Notes: generated by a model not told the origin, from the letters alone. Positions 26,948 through 39,940 are shown, counted from the first letter of the stretch. The stretch: DNA of 64,000 bases from UBA12018 sp051656605 (GCA_051656605.1 JBOGCF010000043.1:1-64000); one strand, 5' to 3'. Made by a program: numbers and translations.

Positions 26948-29281
26948 TTACCTTACATTAAATTTGGCATTGTCCTCATCACTGTTTTCTATCGTTTTCT
27001 CCATGTAGCGCCCCTGCTTTCCGGCTTTGAAATTCCACGTAATGCTCATGCCAAAGGTATGATCTTTGCGTTTGAAATGCTTGGCTACCACATGCTCTAT
27101 ATTACTTTGAGGAATGGTCTTGTTGCTAACTTTGTCCTTGATAAAAGGAAACAAGCACATCACGCCCACCTGCATCTGCTTGTAACGATAGCTTAAGTTT
27201 ACATACGAAGCCTTCTCGATACCCGTCAAGTACAAACCCTCTACATAGCTTCCGCCTAGCATTTGAAAGTAATCGAGTCTGAAGTTCTTATGGTTCAGAG
27301 ATACATTGATGGTAGCCGGATACGACCAGTAGCGATATACATCAGCAGTTTCGGTAGGAGCAAATACTTGTTGCATCGCCGATACCGTACCACCAATTGT
27401 AATAAAGCTGAATGGAGAATACCTAAAGTTTACACGAGCACCACGGCTAATGTCCTTCTTGGCATTGTCGGTTCTGATCAAGATATAGTCATCAACATAG
27501 TTAAAGCCATCGTATAGCGTATTTTTATTGTAGTTGTAAAAAACATCTGTCTGCAAATAAATCGTACCTTCTGCATAATTATAAGATAAGTTCCAATCGT
27601 ATCGGGTACTGTTTTTAAGATTCGGATTGCCGGTCTTGAAGAAATTATCCATAACAAGAATCCTGGCTTCCGACATCTGCAAACTATTCGGCATCAATGT
27701 GGAAGTCTTAAAACTTAAACGCAGGTTGTTTTGAGCATTTAGTTTATATCCTACCATCATAATAGGTGTAAACGTTACGTGTTTAAAACCATCTTCGCCC
27801 AACTTTACATCGTAGTTGCCACCTACGCTAGCACGATACATAAATGCATTAGCGCGCCCGGCTACCTCTCCGTAGAAATAATGCTTTTGCGTGTTGATAT
27901 GCTCTTTTGTTTCATTCTCCGACAGAGAATTGTAGATGCGGTTGGTCAGGAAATTAAAAGCCCCTTTATAACCTCCGGTCACACTCACATTGCCAACCTT
28001 CTGATTATACACTACCTCGCCAATCACAGATTTCTTGGTATTGTTAAGGTTCAAGTGATCATCAAAACCATTGGCTCCACTTTCATACGAATAAGCATTC
28101 TGCTTGTTGTCAAAAAGCGTACCCACCACATCTATGGCAAGCGAATTTTGATGCTTCAGGTACTTCACAAAATAAGCATCAATCGTAGGAGAAAATGTAC
28201 GCACTTTGTCGCTCAGCGCACCGGTACGATTCTCCTCCGTTTCATCCATCGACAATAATATAGATCGGTCGGCATTGTAACGATCCAGCGCAAAACCGGT
28301 GGTAGCCTTTAGTTGCAAATCATAATTATCAGCCTTGTTGCGAGCATAAGTGAGACCTGCCGAGTTCTGATTTCCCCAAAACTTACTAAGCTCTTCGTAC
28401 GAATAATTATAATCAACACCGTTGAGTTGGTACTTGTAAAAACCATTCTCCGTATTGGCAACATCACGCTTATTATTCACGTGCAAATTGTATGCGAAAG
28501 ACAGTTTATTGCTTCCGTTTATGTACGATATCGCAGCAGATCCGCCCGAATACATCATGCCACCTACGGCATAGAAGTCACCATTCCAACCCGAGTCTAG
28601 AGGCTTTGTAAGAATATTCACCACCACTTCGGCATTGTTCATATATCGGATAGGAGGCACATCGTAATACTCCACCTTTAGTATCTTATCCGGAGCAATC
28701 AGTTTGAGGTCGGCATCCGTAGCCTTGATCCCGTTAATCAAGATCAAGATCGATTTACCATCTACCGTAGCCAAGCTATTGCCGATATGATTGATGCGTA
28801 GATTGGGTAAGGTAGAGACAAGTTCACGTCCTTCATACGCCTTCTTAATCTCATCGGTCGAAAAAGTAAACACCGTTTTGTCGATACTTTGCGAACTACG
28901 ATTTCCCTTTATTACCACCTCGTTCAGAGCTATTTGATCTTGCTCGAGCAAGACATCCTGTACCAGTTGAGTCGTTTTCGAATCAGTAAGATCAAGCACA
29001 TGACTCACCGTTTTATATCCTACAAACGAAGCCTTCAGTATGTATCGCTCACCCGCAAGGGCTTTAAACGTATATCCACCGTTCAGGTCCGATATTTCAC
29101 CGGCTACAAACGACGTCGTATCGTTGGCTAGTACAAGCGCTAAATTGGCAAAAGGAATGGGCTCGGATTCATTCTGAGTAATAACTTCAAACACTTTGCC
29201 CGATATCGACTTCGACTGGCCAAGGAAAAGAGATGGTGAGCAAAAAAGCAAGAAGGCAATAAGCTTGTTCTTCATGGTCAT
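26948..29281 (-). CDS. Outer-membrane beta-barrel receptor with carboxypeptidase-regulatory domain
   Basis: This 777-residue protein has a signal peptide (about 1-22), a CarboxypepD_reg/CNA-B-like domain (about 23-115, with FANLALVLANDTTSFVAGEI and YTFKALAGERYIL), a plug region (about 120-230) and a 16-22-stranded barrel. It matches the outer membrane beta-barrel family (PF14905-type) TonB-dependent receptors of Bacteroidetes. These import unknown ligands using TonB energy. No SusD partner is adjacent, unlike glycan importers. It has no close same-strand neighbour upstream except the divergent CRISPR locus. Confidence 0.85.
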   Translation of the reverse strand: MTMKNKLIAFLLFCSPSLFLGQSKSISGKVFEVITQNESEPIPFANLALVLANDTTSFVAGEISDLNGGYTFKALAGERYILKASFVGYKTVSHVLDLTDSKTTQLVQDVLLEQDQIALNEVVIKGNRSSQSIDKTVFTFSTDEIKKAYEGRELVSTLPNLRINHIGNSLATVDGKSILILINGIKATDADLKLIAPDKILKVEYYDVPPIRYMNNAEVVVNILTKPLDSGWNGDFYAVGGMMYSGGSAAISYINGSNKLSFAYNLHVNNKRDVANTENGFYKYQLNGVDYNYSYEELSKFWGNQNSAGLTYARNKADNYDLQLKATTGFALDRYNADRSILLSMDETEENRTGALSDKVRTFSPTIDAYFVKYLKHQNSLAIDVVGTLFDNKQNAYSYESGANGFDDHLNLNNTKKSVIGEVVYNQKVGNVSVTGGYKGAFNFLTNRIYNSLSENETKEHINTQKHYFYGEVAGRANAFMYRASVGGNYDVKLGEDGFKHVTFTPIMMVGYKLNAQNNLRLSFKTSTLMPNSLQMSEARILVMDNFFKTGNPNLKNSTRYDWNLSYNYAEGTIYLQTDVFYNYNKNTLYDGFNYVDDYILIRTDNAKKDISRGARVNFRYSPFSFITIGGTVSAMQQVFAPTETADVYRYWSYPATINVSLNHKNFRLDYFQMLGGSYVEGLYLTGIEKASYVNLSYRYKQMQVGVMCLFPFIKDKVSNKTIPQSNIEHVVAKHFKRKDHTFGMSITWNFKAGKQGRYMEKTIENSDEDNAKFNVR

Positions 29282-29506
29282 ACAAAATAAGTTTAATAAT
29301 GTCTTTATACAACGAATGTATTTGATGCTATCTGTAATAGTTTAGGGTGTGATAATATCAAATGGTAATCTAAAGAAGCTGTAAATTTTTAAAAAAATAT
29401 AATTATAAAAGTGGTTCTTAAGTCAATTGTTATACTACTGATGGGTTGTTGCTTCTGATGAAAGGGTATTATTATGGGCAATTTATCTAGCTTTGTAGGC
29501 TATAAT

Positions 29507-29587
29507 AAAAAAACTCCCACCGAGTAGGCGGGAGTATAGGCAAATTACCTTCGGCATATAGCCTTATTGTGGTAAGATGTAACTGAT
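29507..29587 (-). ncRNA. tracrRNA of the type II-C CRISPR system
   Basis: On the minus strand, an anti-repeat (complement of 29567-29584) pairs with the 5' part of the array repeat: 16 of 18 positions, as a 9-bp stem, a 2x2 mismatch bulge and a 7-bp stem. It is followed by the nexus hairpin GGC-TATAT-GCC (29553-29563) and a terminator hairpin (29513-29535, 9 bp with one G-T pair, 5-base loop) with seven Ts (29507-29513). This is the standard order of a type II tracrRNA. It implies that crRNAs are transcribed on the plus strand. Its promoter is described separately. Ends are inferred from promoter and terminator, giving about 80 nt. Confidence 0.88.
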
Positions 29588-29588
29588 G

Positions 29589-29619
29589 CAAACATACATA
29601 TAATTTTTGTACTTGCAAT
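29589..29619 (-). promoter_or_regulatory. tracrRNA promoter
   Basis: Minus strand ATTG (complement of 29616-29619), a 19-base spacer, then TATGTTTG (complement of 29589-29596), an exact match to the Bacteroidetes -33/-7 consensus. The inferred transcription start falls 4-6 bases further on, at the first base of the anti-repeat. Confidence 0.8.
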
Positions 29620-29638
29620 AAATAGATTAATTTTTTTA

Positions 29639-29646
29639 TATCTTTC
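29639..29646 (+). promoter_or_regulatory. Putative cas9 -7 box
   Basis: TATCTTTC matches the TAnnTTTG consensus at 7 of 8 positions, 23 bases before the cas9 ATG. The nearest TTG upstream is 23 bases away, longer than usual. The divergent tracrRNA promoter lies immediately upstream, so both transcripts start within about 60 bases of each other. Confidence 0.35.
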
Positions 29647-29668
29647 GCAAAATATAAAATTGTATAGT

Positions 29669-32600
29669 ATGGACGTTTTAGGTTTAGACTTAGGAACCAA
29701 TAGCATAGGATGGGCTTTGGTCGATTCTGCAAATGAAATTATTCGTCATCAGGGTGTACGTATTTTTCAAGAAGGCGTAGGACGGGAAAAAGGAAATGAA
29801 GTATCATTGGCTGCACAGCGCACAGAGTATCGAGCACGTCGTCGCATGTTGTTTCGAAGAAGACTGCGTAAGATTGAAACATTAAAAGTTTTAGTGGAAT
29901 TGCAGCTCTGTCCGCCATTAACAGATCATCAACTGTCGCAATGGAAGCTAAAGAAGATCTATCCTCAATCAGAGGCATTTCGAAATTGGTGGCTTACAAA
30001 TGAGCAAGAGGGAAAGAATCCTTATGCCGATCGTTACCGTTGTGTAACACAAAAGCTTGATTTAACGAAAGAACAAGATCGTTATACGTTAGGTCGTGCA
30101 TTATATCACTTGTCTCAGCGTAGAGGCTTTTTGAGTAATCGTCTCGAGCAAACAAAGGAGAATGAAGACGGAAAAGTGAAAAGTGCGATTAATGAATTGT
30201 CTAAGCAAATAGAAGAGTCTGGTTGTCAGTATTTAGGAGAATATTTCTATACCATATATGGAAAGCAAAAAATCAGGAAGCATTATACTTCACGTCTCGA
30301 ACATTATCAGAAAGAATTCCAAGGCATCAGTGAAAAACAAGAATTGCCGGAAGAGTGGGGATACTTGTTGCGTCGAGCTATTTTCTATCAGCGCCCACTA
30401 AAGTCACAAAAAGGATCTGTTGCGAAATGCAAGTTTGAACCGGCCAAACCTTGTGCACCAATCTCGCATCCATTATTCGAAGAGTATAGAATGTGGGCAT
30501 TTATTCAAAATATAAAGATCAAGTCAGAAAACGATGAGCAGCTACGCGATCTCACAAAAGAAGAAGTAAAACTGATAATACCTCTTTTTTATCGCGTAAA
30601 GGAATACTTCGATTTTGAAGATATCGCAAAGAAACTTGCCGGAAAGAAAACAATCGGACATTATAAAAATGCACAAGACAGAGCAATAAAACAAGTGTTA
30701 TTCAACTATGAGCTAGATACAACAGTGACAGCTTGTACCACTTGTGCGAAATTGAAAAATGTATTTGGAGAGAATTGGAAAGAAGAATTAGTAAATCGAT
30801 ATACTGATAAAACAACAAAACTTGGTCGAAAAACGGAAGCCGATATTATTCAAGATGTTTGGCATGTGTTATTTACGTTCGACAGTGAAGTGAAGTTGCG
30901 CGAGTTTGCACAAGTTAAGTTAGGTGTAAGTGAAGAAACGGCAGACAGGTTTGCTCGTATCTCCTTAAAGCAAGGTTATGCGTCATTAAGTCTCAAAGCT
31001 ATTAAGAAAATAAGCTATTGGCTCCAAAGAGGTTTGACTTATGCTCATTCAGTCTTTATGGCCAATATTCCATATATTTTACCACAAGAGATATGGGCAG
31101 AAGTGTCTAATCAGGAGCTGATTGTTTCAGAAATAAAAGGATTGATTGATTCATATACCACAACAAAGAAGCAATTTGAAATCATCAATTCGATTGTTAA
31201 ATCATCAAGAGACTCAAATAGCACATGGGGAGACTCAGACCTATTAGCTGCCGAATATAGAAAAGATGTAGAAAATAAGCTCTCTCAACTTTATGGTAAA
31301 TCAGAATGGTTGTCAAAGTCTCAGCAAGAACGAGATCAAGAGGTAGATAGGCTTTTTGTTATACTCGAGCAACAGATGGTAAAGAATGGCGGAAAAGGAG
31401 ACTTTATAAAAATACCGACACTTAAAGAAGAGATTATACGTTTTCTTTCAGATCAATTCGATTTGTCTGATCAGTCGCTTGCAAAACTTTATCATCCATC
31501 CGAAGTTACACCATTTGCACCTGCACGTAAAAATGAAGACGGTATTTATCAATTAGGCTCACCTCGTATTTCATCGGTAAAGAATCCGGTAGTAATGCGT
31601 GCCATGTTTCAGTTACGTAAGTTAATCAATGAACTATTGGCACAGCATATAATTACAGAGCTTACACCGATTCGTGTCGAAATGGCTCGCGAACTAAACG
31701 ATGCCAATAAACGGCGCGCCATAAAATTGTATCAAGACGGTCGACAAAAGAAAAGAGAGTCCTATAAGAAAGAGATTATTGACTTATTCAAGGCACAAGG
31801 TAAGACTTACGAGCCTAATGATGAAGATATCTTAAAGTATGAGCTTTGGTTAGAACAAAATAAGCAATGTCTTTATACCGGGGATACAATCTGTATTTGT
31901 GACTTTGTAGGGGCAGACCCTAAATATGATATTGAACATACCATACCACAAAGTGTGTCGTTTGATAATTCGAGAGTAAATAAGACTATTTGTGAAAATA
32001 AATTTAATAGAGAAACCAAGAATAATAGACTTCCTTCGCAGCTAGCCAATCATGATGCAATATTGATTCGAGTATCTCATTGGGACGATCAAATTGATGC
32101 AATAAAAAAGAATATTAAGAAAGCAGATTACAGAGTAAAAGGTGCAACCACAAAAGAGGCGAAAGACAATGCTATTGTAGCCCGTCATCTGCTGAAAATA
32201 GATCTAGATTATTGGACAAGAAAATACAATACTTTTGTCATTAAAGAAGTCAAAGACGGATTCAAAAATAGTCAGTTGGTCGATACCGGAAGCATTACTC
32301 GCTATACGCTCTTTTATTTAAAATCATTGTTTAAGAGAGTTGATGTGTTAAAAGGTTCAGCTACGGCCGACTTACGCAAACTTTGGGGTATACAAGATGA
32401 GTTTGAAGTAAAATCAAGAGAAACACATCTTCACCATGCAGTTGATGCTATAGTGCTGGCAAGTGTGCCACGCAATATCTCCGATCTGCTGCAACAATAC
32501 TATCTTGACAAAGAGCGAGAACACGGCGTTCGTAAGTCATTCCGAAAACCATGGAATACGTTTGTTGAAGATATTAAAACATCGCAAGCAGATATCCTTG

Positions 32601-33565
32601 TAGATCACGTAAATCGTGACAACTTACTGAAAACAACAAAGAAGAAATTGCGAAAAAGAGGAGCAATCCTTCGCAATCAAGAGGGTGATGCTAAAATAAC
32701 CCAAGGCCACTCTGCTCGAGGAGCTTTGCATCAAGAAAGTTTCTATGGAGCGGTAATGCAAGAAGGCAACAAAGTCTTTGTAAAACGTCGTTTCTTAAGT
32801 GATTTAAAAGAAGCAGATATTAAGAATATCATAGATCCGGTTGTACAAAAGAAAGTGCAAGCAGCTGTTGATGAGAAAGGAATGAAAGTTTTGAAGGAAA
32901 CAGTCTGGATGCATGAAGAAAAGCGAATTCCAATTGTGAAAGTTCGCTGTAAAACAACTAAGAAGCCGATTGTAATAAAAAAACATCGAGACTTATCTTC
33001 TTTCGAAAATAAGCAATTTGTATATGTTGCAAATGATTCAAATCATAAGATGTATATTTTTGAAGACTTTACAGACGATAATTCTAGAAAGAAACCGAAA
33101 CGAGGATTTGCATTGCTGAGTAATTATAATTCGATTCAGCTACGAGGAGTAGTTCAAGCAGATATTATAAAACAGCTTAAAATAGATTATAATGTACCTG
33201 TACACTTTGGATTAAAGCAAGAGCTGGTAGCTGGAAGTAAGATTTTGCTTTGGGAGGAAGTGCCAGAAGAGTTATTTGATTGTAAACCAAATGAGTTGCA
33301 AGAACGTTATTATATAATTACGGGACTTTCAATTGATGCGAAAAAGAATAAAAAGACTGATAAAGAATATTTATTTGCAACAATTGTATTGAGGCATGCC
33401 ATTGAAGCGAGACCCTCTACTGCCTTAAAAGTACAAGATGGAGCATTTTTTGTAGGAGAAGATTATAAACCATTACGTAAGTTAAACCATAATCAATTCA
33501 ATGCATTAGTGGAGGGTATTGATTTTAAATTTAATATTCTGGGAGGCATTGAAAAGATTGAATAA
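29669..33565 (+). CDS. cas9: CRISPR-associated endonuclease Cas9 (type II-C)
   Basis: This 1298-residue RNA-guided nuclease uses ATG at 29669 (MDVLGLDLGTNSIGWAL); a TTG three codons upstream is unlikely. RuvC-I Asp7 is in GLDLGTNS, the arginine-rich bridge helix follows (about 50-75, RARRRMLFRRRLRKIE), RuvC-II Glu671 is in VEMAREL, the HNH domain has YDIEHTIPQS with His757 and an Asn in NKFNRETKN, and RuvC-III is HLHHAVDAIVLA with His923 and Asp926. All catalytic residues are present, so it should cut both strands. There is no csn2 or cas4 in the locus, which makes it II-C. It is followed by cas1 12 bases away. The PAM cannot be read from here. Confidence 0.97.
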   Translation: MDVLGLDLGTNSIGWALVDSANEIIRHQGVRIFQEGVGREKGNEVSLAAQRTEYRARRRMLFRRRLRKIETLKVLVELQLCPPLTDHQLSQWKLKKIYPQSEAFRNWWLTNEQEGKNPYADRYRCVTQKLDLTKEQDRYTLGRALYHLSQRRGFLSNRLEQTKENEDGKVKSAINELSKQIEESGCQYLGEYFYTIYGKQKIRKHYTSRLEHYQKEFQGISEKQELPEEWGYLLRRAIFYQRPLKSQKGSVAKCKFEPAKPCAPISHPLFEEYRMWAFIQNIKIKSENDEQLRDLTKEEVKLIIPLFYRVKEYFDFEDIAKKLAGKKTIGHYKNAQDRAIKQVLFNYELDTTVTACTTCAKLKNVFGENWKEELVNRYTDKTTKLGRKTEADIIQDVWHVLFTFDSEVKLREFAQVKLGVSEETADRFARISLKQGYASLSLKAIKKISYWLQRGLTYAHSVFMANIPYILPQEIWAEVSNQELIVSEIKGLIDSYTTTKKQFEIINSIVKSSRDSNSTWGDSDLLAAEYRKDVENKLSQLYGKSEWLSKSQQERDQEVDRLFVILEQQMVKNGGKGDFIKIPTLKEEIIRFLSDQFDLSDQSLAKLYHPSEVTPFAPARKNEDGIYQLGSPRISSVKNPVVMRAMFQLRKLINELLAQHIITELTPIRVEMARELNDANKRRAIKLYQDGRQKKRESYKKEIIDLFKAQGKTYEPNDEDILKYELWLEQNKQCLYTGDTICICDFVGADPKYDIEHTIPQSVSFDNSRVNKTICENKFNRETKNNRLPSQLANHDAILIRVSHWDDQIDAIKKNIKKADYRVKGATTKEAKDNAIVARHLLKIDLDYWTRKYNTFVIKEVKDGFKNSQLVDTGSITRYTLFYLKSLFKRVDVLKGSATADLRKLWGIQDEFEVKSRETHLHHAVDAIVLASVPRNISDLLQQYYLDKEREHGVRKSFRKPWNTFVEDIKTSQADILVDHVNRDNLLKTTKKKLRKRGAILRNQEGDAKITQGHSARGALHQESFYGAVMQEGNKVFVKRRFLSDLKEADIKNIIDPVVQKKVQAAVDEKGMKVLKETVWMHEEKRIPIVKVRCKTTKKPIVIKKHRDLSSFENKQFVYVANDSNHKMYIFEDFTDDNSRKKPKRGFALLSNYNSIQLRGVVQADIIKQLKIDYNVPVHFGLKQELVAGSKILLWEEVPEELFDCKPNELQERYYIITGLSIDAKKNKKTDKEYLFATIVLRHAIEARPSTALKVQDGAFFVGEDYKPLRKLNHNQFNALVEGIDFKFNILGGIEKIE

Positions 33566-33577
33566 ATATCTTTCTAT

Positions 33578-34462
33578 ATGCTGAAACGATCATTATTTTT
33601 TGAGAAACCATGTCGGTTATCGATGCGAAATCAACAACTGATCATAAACCTGACGGGTAGCGAAACCCGTCAGGTTCCAATAGAAGATATCGGATTTATT
33701 GTAATAGAGAATCAGCAAATCTCCGTTACAATACCCTGTATGAATGCATTAGTTGAGAATAACATCGCTGTTATATATTGCAACGATAAGCATTTGCCTA
33801 TATCCATGCTTATGTCACTTGATGGAAATCATGTGCAAGGAGAATTGTTTCGTAAACAAATAGACCTTACCGGAACACAGAAGGGTAAATTATGGAAACA
33901 AACCATTGAAGCGAAGATTAAGAATCAAATGATTGTTCTTAAAGGGTTAAAATTAGATCATCAGCAACTTCATCCTATGCTCAAGAACGTAAAAGTAGGG
34001 GACTCTGACAATCGAGAAGGTGCGGCAGCAAGACTCTACTGGTCGCAGTTGTTTGGATCTGGATTTGTTCGAGATCGTTTCGGAGACACGCCAAATGAAC
34101 TTCTTAATTATGGATATACATTGCTTCGAGCAGCTACAGCTCGAGCATTGATCGGTTCCGGGGTGTTACCATCTTTAGGTATCTTTCATAAAAATAGATA
34201 CAATGCTTATCCATTAGCAGACGATATCATGGAGCCTTATCGCCCCTTTGTAGATATGCTTGTTCATAAACTCTACAAACAAGAAATGCAATTTGTAACA
34301 AAAGAAACAAAAGCCGAACTTATGCACATCTTTACACAAGATGTAAAGTTTAAACGCACATTACGACCATTGATGGTTGGATTAACTCAAACAACAGCCT
34401 CCTTGGCTCGTTATATAACTGAGAAAGGCACCGAACTAGAATACCCGGAATTAGTGCTATGA
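33578..34462 (+). CDS. cas1: Cas1 integrase (type II)
   Basis: This 294-residue Cas1 is the catalytic subunit of the spacer integrase. The N-terminal beta domain is followed by the helical C-terminal domain with metal ligands Glu148 (in DNREGAAARLYW), His204 (in GIFHKNRYNAYP) and Asp216 (in ADDIMEPYRPF). It is 12 bases after cas9 and overlaps the cas2 start by 4 bases (34459-34462), so the adaptation module is translated as a unit. It differs clearly from the type I-C Cas1 at 58371, which has the other domain composition and length. Confidence 0.95.
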   Translation: MLKRSLFFEKPCRLSMRNQQLIINLTGSETRQVPIEDIGFIVIENQQISVTIPCMNALVENNIAVIYCNDKHLPISMLMSLDGNHVQGELFRKQIDLTGTQKGKLWKQTIEAKIKNQMIVLKGLKLDHQQLHPMLKNVKVGDSDNREGAAARLYWSQLFGSGFVRDRFGDTPNELLNYGYTLLRAATARALIGSGVLPSLGIFHKNRYNAYPLADDIMEPYRPFVDMLVHKLYKQEMQFVTKETKAELMHIFTQDVKFKRTLRPLMVGLTQTTASLARYITEKGTELEYPELVL

Positions 34463-34797
34463 GTGAGTTAAGATTAAATGCATATCATGTTATGTGGCTA
34501 TTTGTGTTTTTTGATCTTCCTGTAACAACAAAAAAGGAACGAAAAGTTGCTTCGCAATTTCGTCTATTTCTCGAAAAGCAGGGATTTATGATGATGCAGT
34601 TCTCTGTCTATATACGTCATTGCGGGAGTAAAGAAGCTGCAGATGTTCATATCCGCAGAGTAAAAACAATGATCCCAGTATCAGGCAAAGTCAGTATTCT
34701 GATGATTACAGACAAACAGTTTGGTGATATTCTAAACTATGTAGGTCGCAATCCTCAGAAATCCCTCGAAAAACCAGTTCAACTCGAATTTTTCTAA
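34459..34797 (+). CDS. cas2: Cas2 adaptation protein (type II)
   Basis: This 112-residue ferredoxin-like protein forms the central dimer of the Cas1-Cas2 integrase. The N-terminal strand WLFVFFDLPVTTKKER carries the conserved Asp, followed by RLFLEKQGFMMMQFSVY. It overlaps cas1 by 4 bases and ends one base before a -7 box (34798-34805) that may start the array transcript. It lies 113 bases from the first repeat. Confidence 0.93.
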   Translation: MSELRLNAYHVMWLFVFFDLPVTTKKERKVASQFRLFLEKQGFMMMQFSVYIRHCGSKEAADVHIRRVKTMIPVSGKVSILMITDKQFGDILNYVGRNPQKSLEKPVQLEFF

Positions 34798-34909
34798 TAT
34801 TTTTGTTCGGAAATTACATCAAAAAGCTTCCTTTTAGGCTATAAAAGCAAAATAGAGTCTCGTTAAAATGGCTGTAAGTGCTTGTTTTATATGTAAATAA
34901 GACCTATAG
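34798..34909 (+). promoter_or_regulatory. Leader of the type II-C array
   Basis: This 112-base AT-rich stretch separates cas2 from the first repeat. TATTTTTG at 34798-34805 matches the -7 consensus exactly, but no good -33 box is visible. The tracrRNA orientation shows that crRNAs are made on the plus strand, and the distal array end is degenerate, so this side is the leader where new spacers should enter. Confidence 0.6.
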
Positions 34910-38430
<3,521 letters not shown>

Positions 38431-38438
<8 letters not shown>

Positions 38439-38549
38439 TCGAGGGGTAGAAAAACTCTATCCCTCGAAATTGTAGTTTAATGCAATGTGCTTAAATGATT
38501 CCTTATCTTTGTTGTTGCTTATACCGCAAAGGTGTAGTTTGAAAGCAAT
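38431..38549 (+). repeat. Decayed trailer end of the II-C array with hairpin
   Basis: After the truncated last repeat, a hairpin of about 16 bp with a bulge (around 38435-38473, containing CGAGGGGTAGA and its near complement TCTATCCCTCG) occupies the place of a spacer. A sequence TTGTAGTTTAATGCAA at 38470-38485 matches the repeat start at 13 of 16 positions and lies one repeat unit (66 bases) after the previous repeat. A second, GGTGTAGTTTGA at 38531-38542, follows 62 bases later. They look like old repeats that have drifted. Confidence 0.6.
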
Positions 38550-38570
38550 TCACAAAGAATCAGTGATAAT

Positions 38571-39239
38571 CTAGGACTTGCTTGTCAGGCTGTTTTTTAG
38601 ATTTTCCCAATCACTTTTTGGTTCGTGTACTTTTTTAATCCTGCTTTTTAGATCGTCTGTCATTGGCATCATTTCTGCATATACGCTTTCATTTGCGCAA
38701 TCCCATCCAATAAACGTTTTCATGATGGCAACACCATCTCCGATATTTTTGCCAAATAGAACACCTTCTTCTGTCACCCCCCGGAGAATCTCTTCATCAT
38801 CCTTTTTTATGATATCATACATGAAGCAGTTGTTTCTCTGAAAGTAATGACGAATCAGAGCAACGCCTGTCTTATCCACCTCGGCACGTTGTGCATACCT
38901 TTGAAAGAAATGTGGCGGATATATACAAACATGAAAAGTACCTATGGTAGATGCCCCTGCATAGTAAGCATAGTACCCATCTTGCATATTGGCATAACAT
39001 ACAACAATCAGTAACGGATTCGGACCAATTTGCTTTTTGCTTTCAGCATGAAAAAATAAAAACCAGTTGTTTCTATACTTAGAAGTATATTCAGCATAGG
39101 CTCTCACAGGAAAAACAGAGGCCTTCACAACCCTTCTGTTAAAAGGTTTATGCTTTGTGTAAGAAAATCTCAGTACGTCATTGTACTCTCTAAAAATCTC
39201 GTTATACACCTCCTTGGGTGTCATGTTAAATGTAATCAT
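38571..39239 (-). CDS. Unknown protein, paralogue A
   Basis: This 222-residue soluble protein has no signal peptide or membrane segment, and I do not recognise a family. It is clearly related to the next gene upstream (39302-39940), sharing in order: MTPKEVYNEI near the start, VVKASVFPVRAYAEY, YRNNWFLFFHAESKK, VCYANMQDGYYAYY, a central IYPPHFFQRYAQRAEVDK, LIRHYFQRN, and TEEGVLFG then MKTFIGWD. The charged His/Arg-rich centre (PPHFFxRYAxRAxV) could be an active or nucleic-acid-binding site. It sits directly beyond the II-C array, 130 bases from the trailer, converging on it. Function is not assigned. Confidence 0.75.
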   Translation of the reverse strand: MITFNMTPKEVYNEIFREYNDVLRFSYTKHKPFNRRVVKASVFPVRAYAEYTSKYRNNWFLFFHAESKKQIGPNPLLIVVCYANMQDGYYAYYAGASTIGTFHVCIYPPHFFQRYAQRAEVDKTGVALIRHYFQRNNCFMYDIIKKDDEEILRGVTEEGVLFGKNIGDGVAIMKTFIGWDCANESVYAEMMPMTDDLKSRIKKVHEPKSDWENLKNSLTSKS

Positions 39240-39301
39240 GGTAAAAGTTGTTTTTAGTTGGGTTTATACACCAAAGTTTTTAGTCGCAGGGTAGATGATT
39301 T

Positions 39302-39940
39302 TTAGCGATCTCTGGAGAGGATGTCTCGATCGTCACGCTTTACTTCTGCTATTAGTTCCGTCTTGGGGAAAAATTCGTCGTGTTGATCTTTAAAGGTGTT
39401 ATCCCAAGCAATAAAGGTCTTTACAATCATAAGACCTTTGCATAATTGTTCGCCAAACATAATCCCTTCCTCCGTTGTCGCTTTTACATAGCCTACGTTA
39501 TCTACTACTTCAAAATTTAAAATATAGGTGTAATTCCGCTGAAAAAAATGGCGAATCAGCTCAATGCCCGATTTGTTTACGTTGGCTCGTTCTGCATATC
39601 GCTTAAAGAAATGAGGAGGAAACATGTAGACAAGCCATAGGTTTCCAAATACTTTTGTTGGAAAATAGGCATGATATCCATTTTGCATGTTGACATAGCA
39701 GACAAAAGAGGTTAAAGCATTGTTGCCGGTATGTTTTTTACTTCTTGCTTCAAAAAATACAATCCATTTATTGTTGCGTTTAGATACGAAGTCAGAATAG
39801 ATTCTCACGGGAAAGACGGTGGATTTAAGAACTTTTCTTCTGAATGCATTTGCTTTGGTATTGCAATAATCAGCGACGAGAGGATGGTCTTTTTTTATCT
39901 CCAGAAACATCTCTCTAGGAGTCATACTGTGTGTTATCAT
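39302..39940 (-). CDS. Unknown protein, paralogue B
   Basis: This 212-residue soluble protein is a tandem paralogue of 38571-39239, separated by 62 bases and probably co-transcribed. Conserved blocks include ITHSMTPREMFLEI, VLKSTVFPVRIYSDF, NNKWIVFFEARSKKHTGNN, VCYVNMQNGYHAY, FPPHFFKRYAERANVNK, LIRHFFQRN, ATTEEGIMFG and VKTFIAWD. The C-terminal 20 residues are charged and differ from paralogue A. Retention of a near-identical central block in two diverged copies suggests a constrained functional site. No function is assigned. The only context is the CRISPR array on one side and the fimbrial operon on the other. Confidence 0.75.
   Translation of the reverse strand: MITHSMTPREMFLEIKKDHPLVADYCNTKANAFRRKVLKSTVFPVRIYSDFVSKRNNKWIVFFEARSKKHTGNNALTSFVCYVNMQNGYHAYFPTKVFGNLWLVYMFPPHFFKRYAERANVNKSGIELIRHFFQRNYTYILNFEVVDNVGYVKATTEEGIMFGEQLCKGLMIVKTFIAWDNTFKDQHDEFFPKTELIAEVKRDDRDILSRDR

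Noticed and set aside
29669..34797. Subtype II-A or II-B assignment
   Set aside because: No csn2 or cas4 lies in the cas9 operon; the only cas4 belongs to the type I-C operon 23 kb away.
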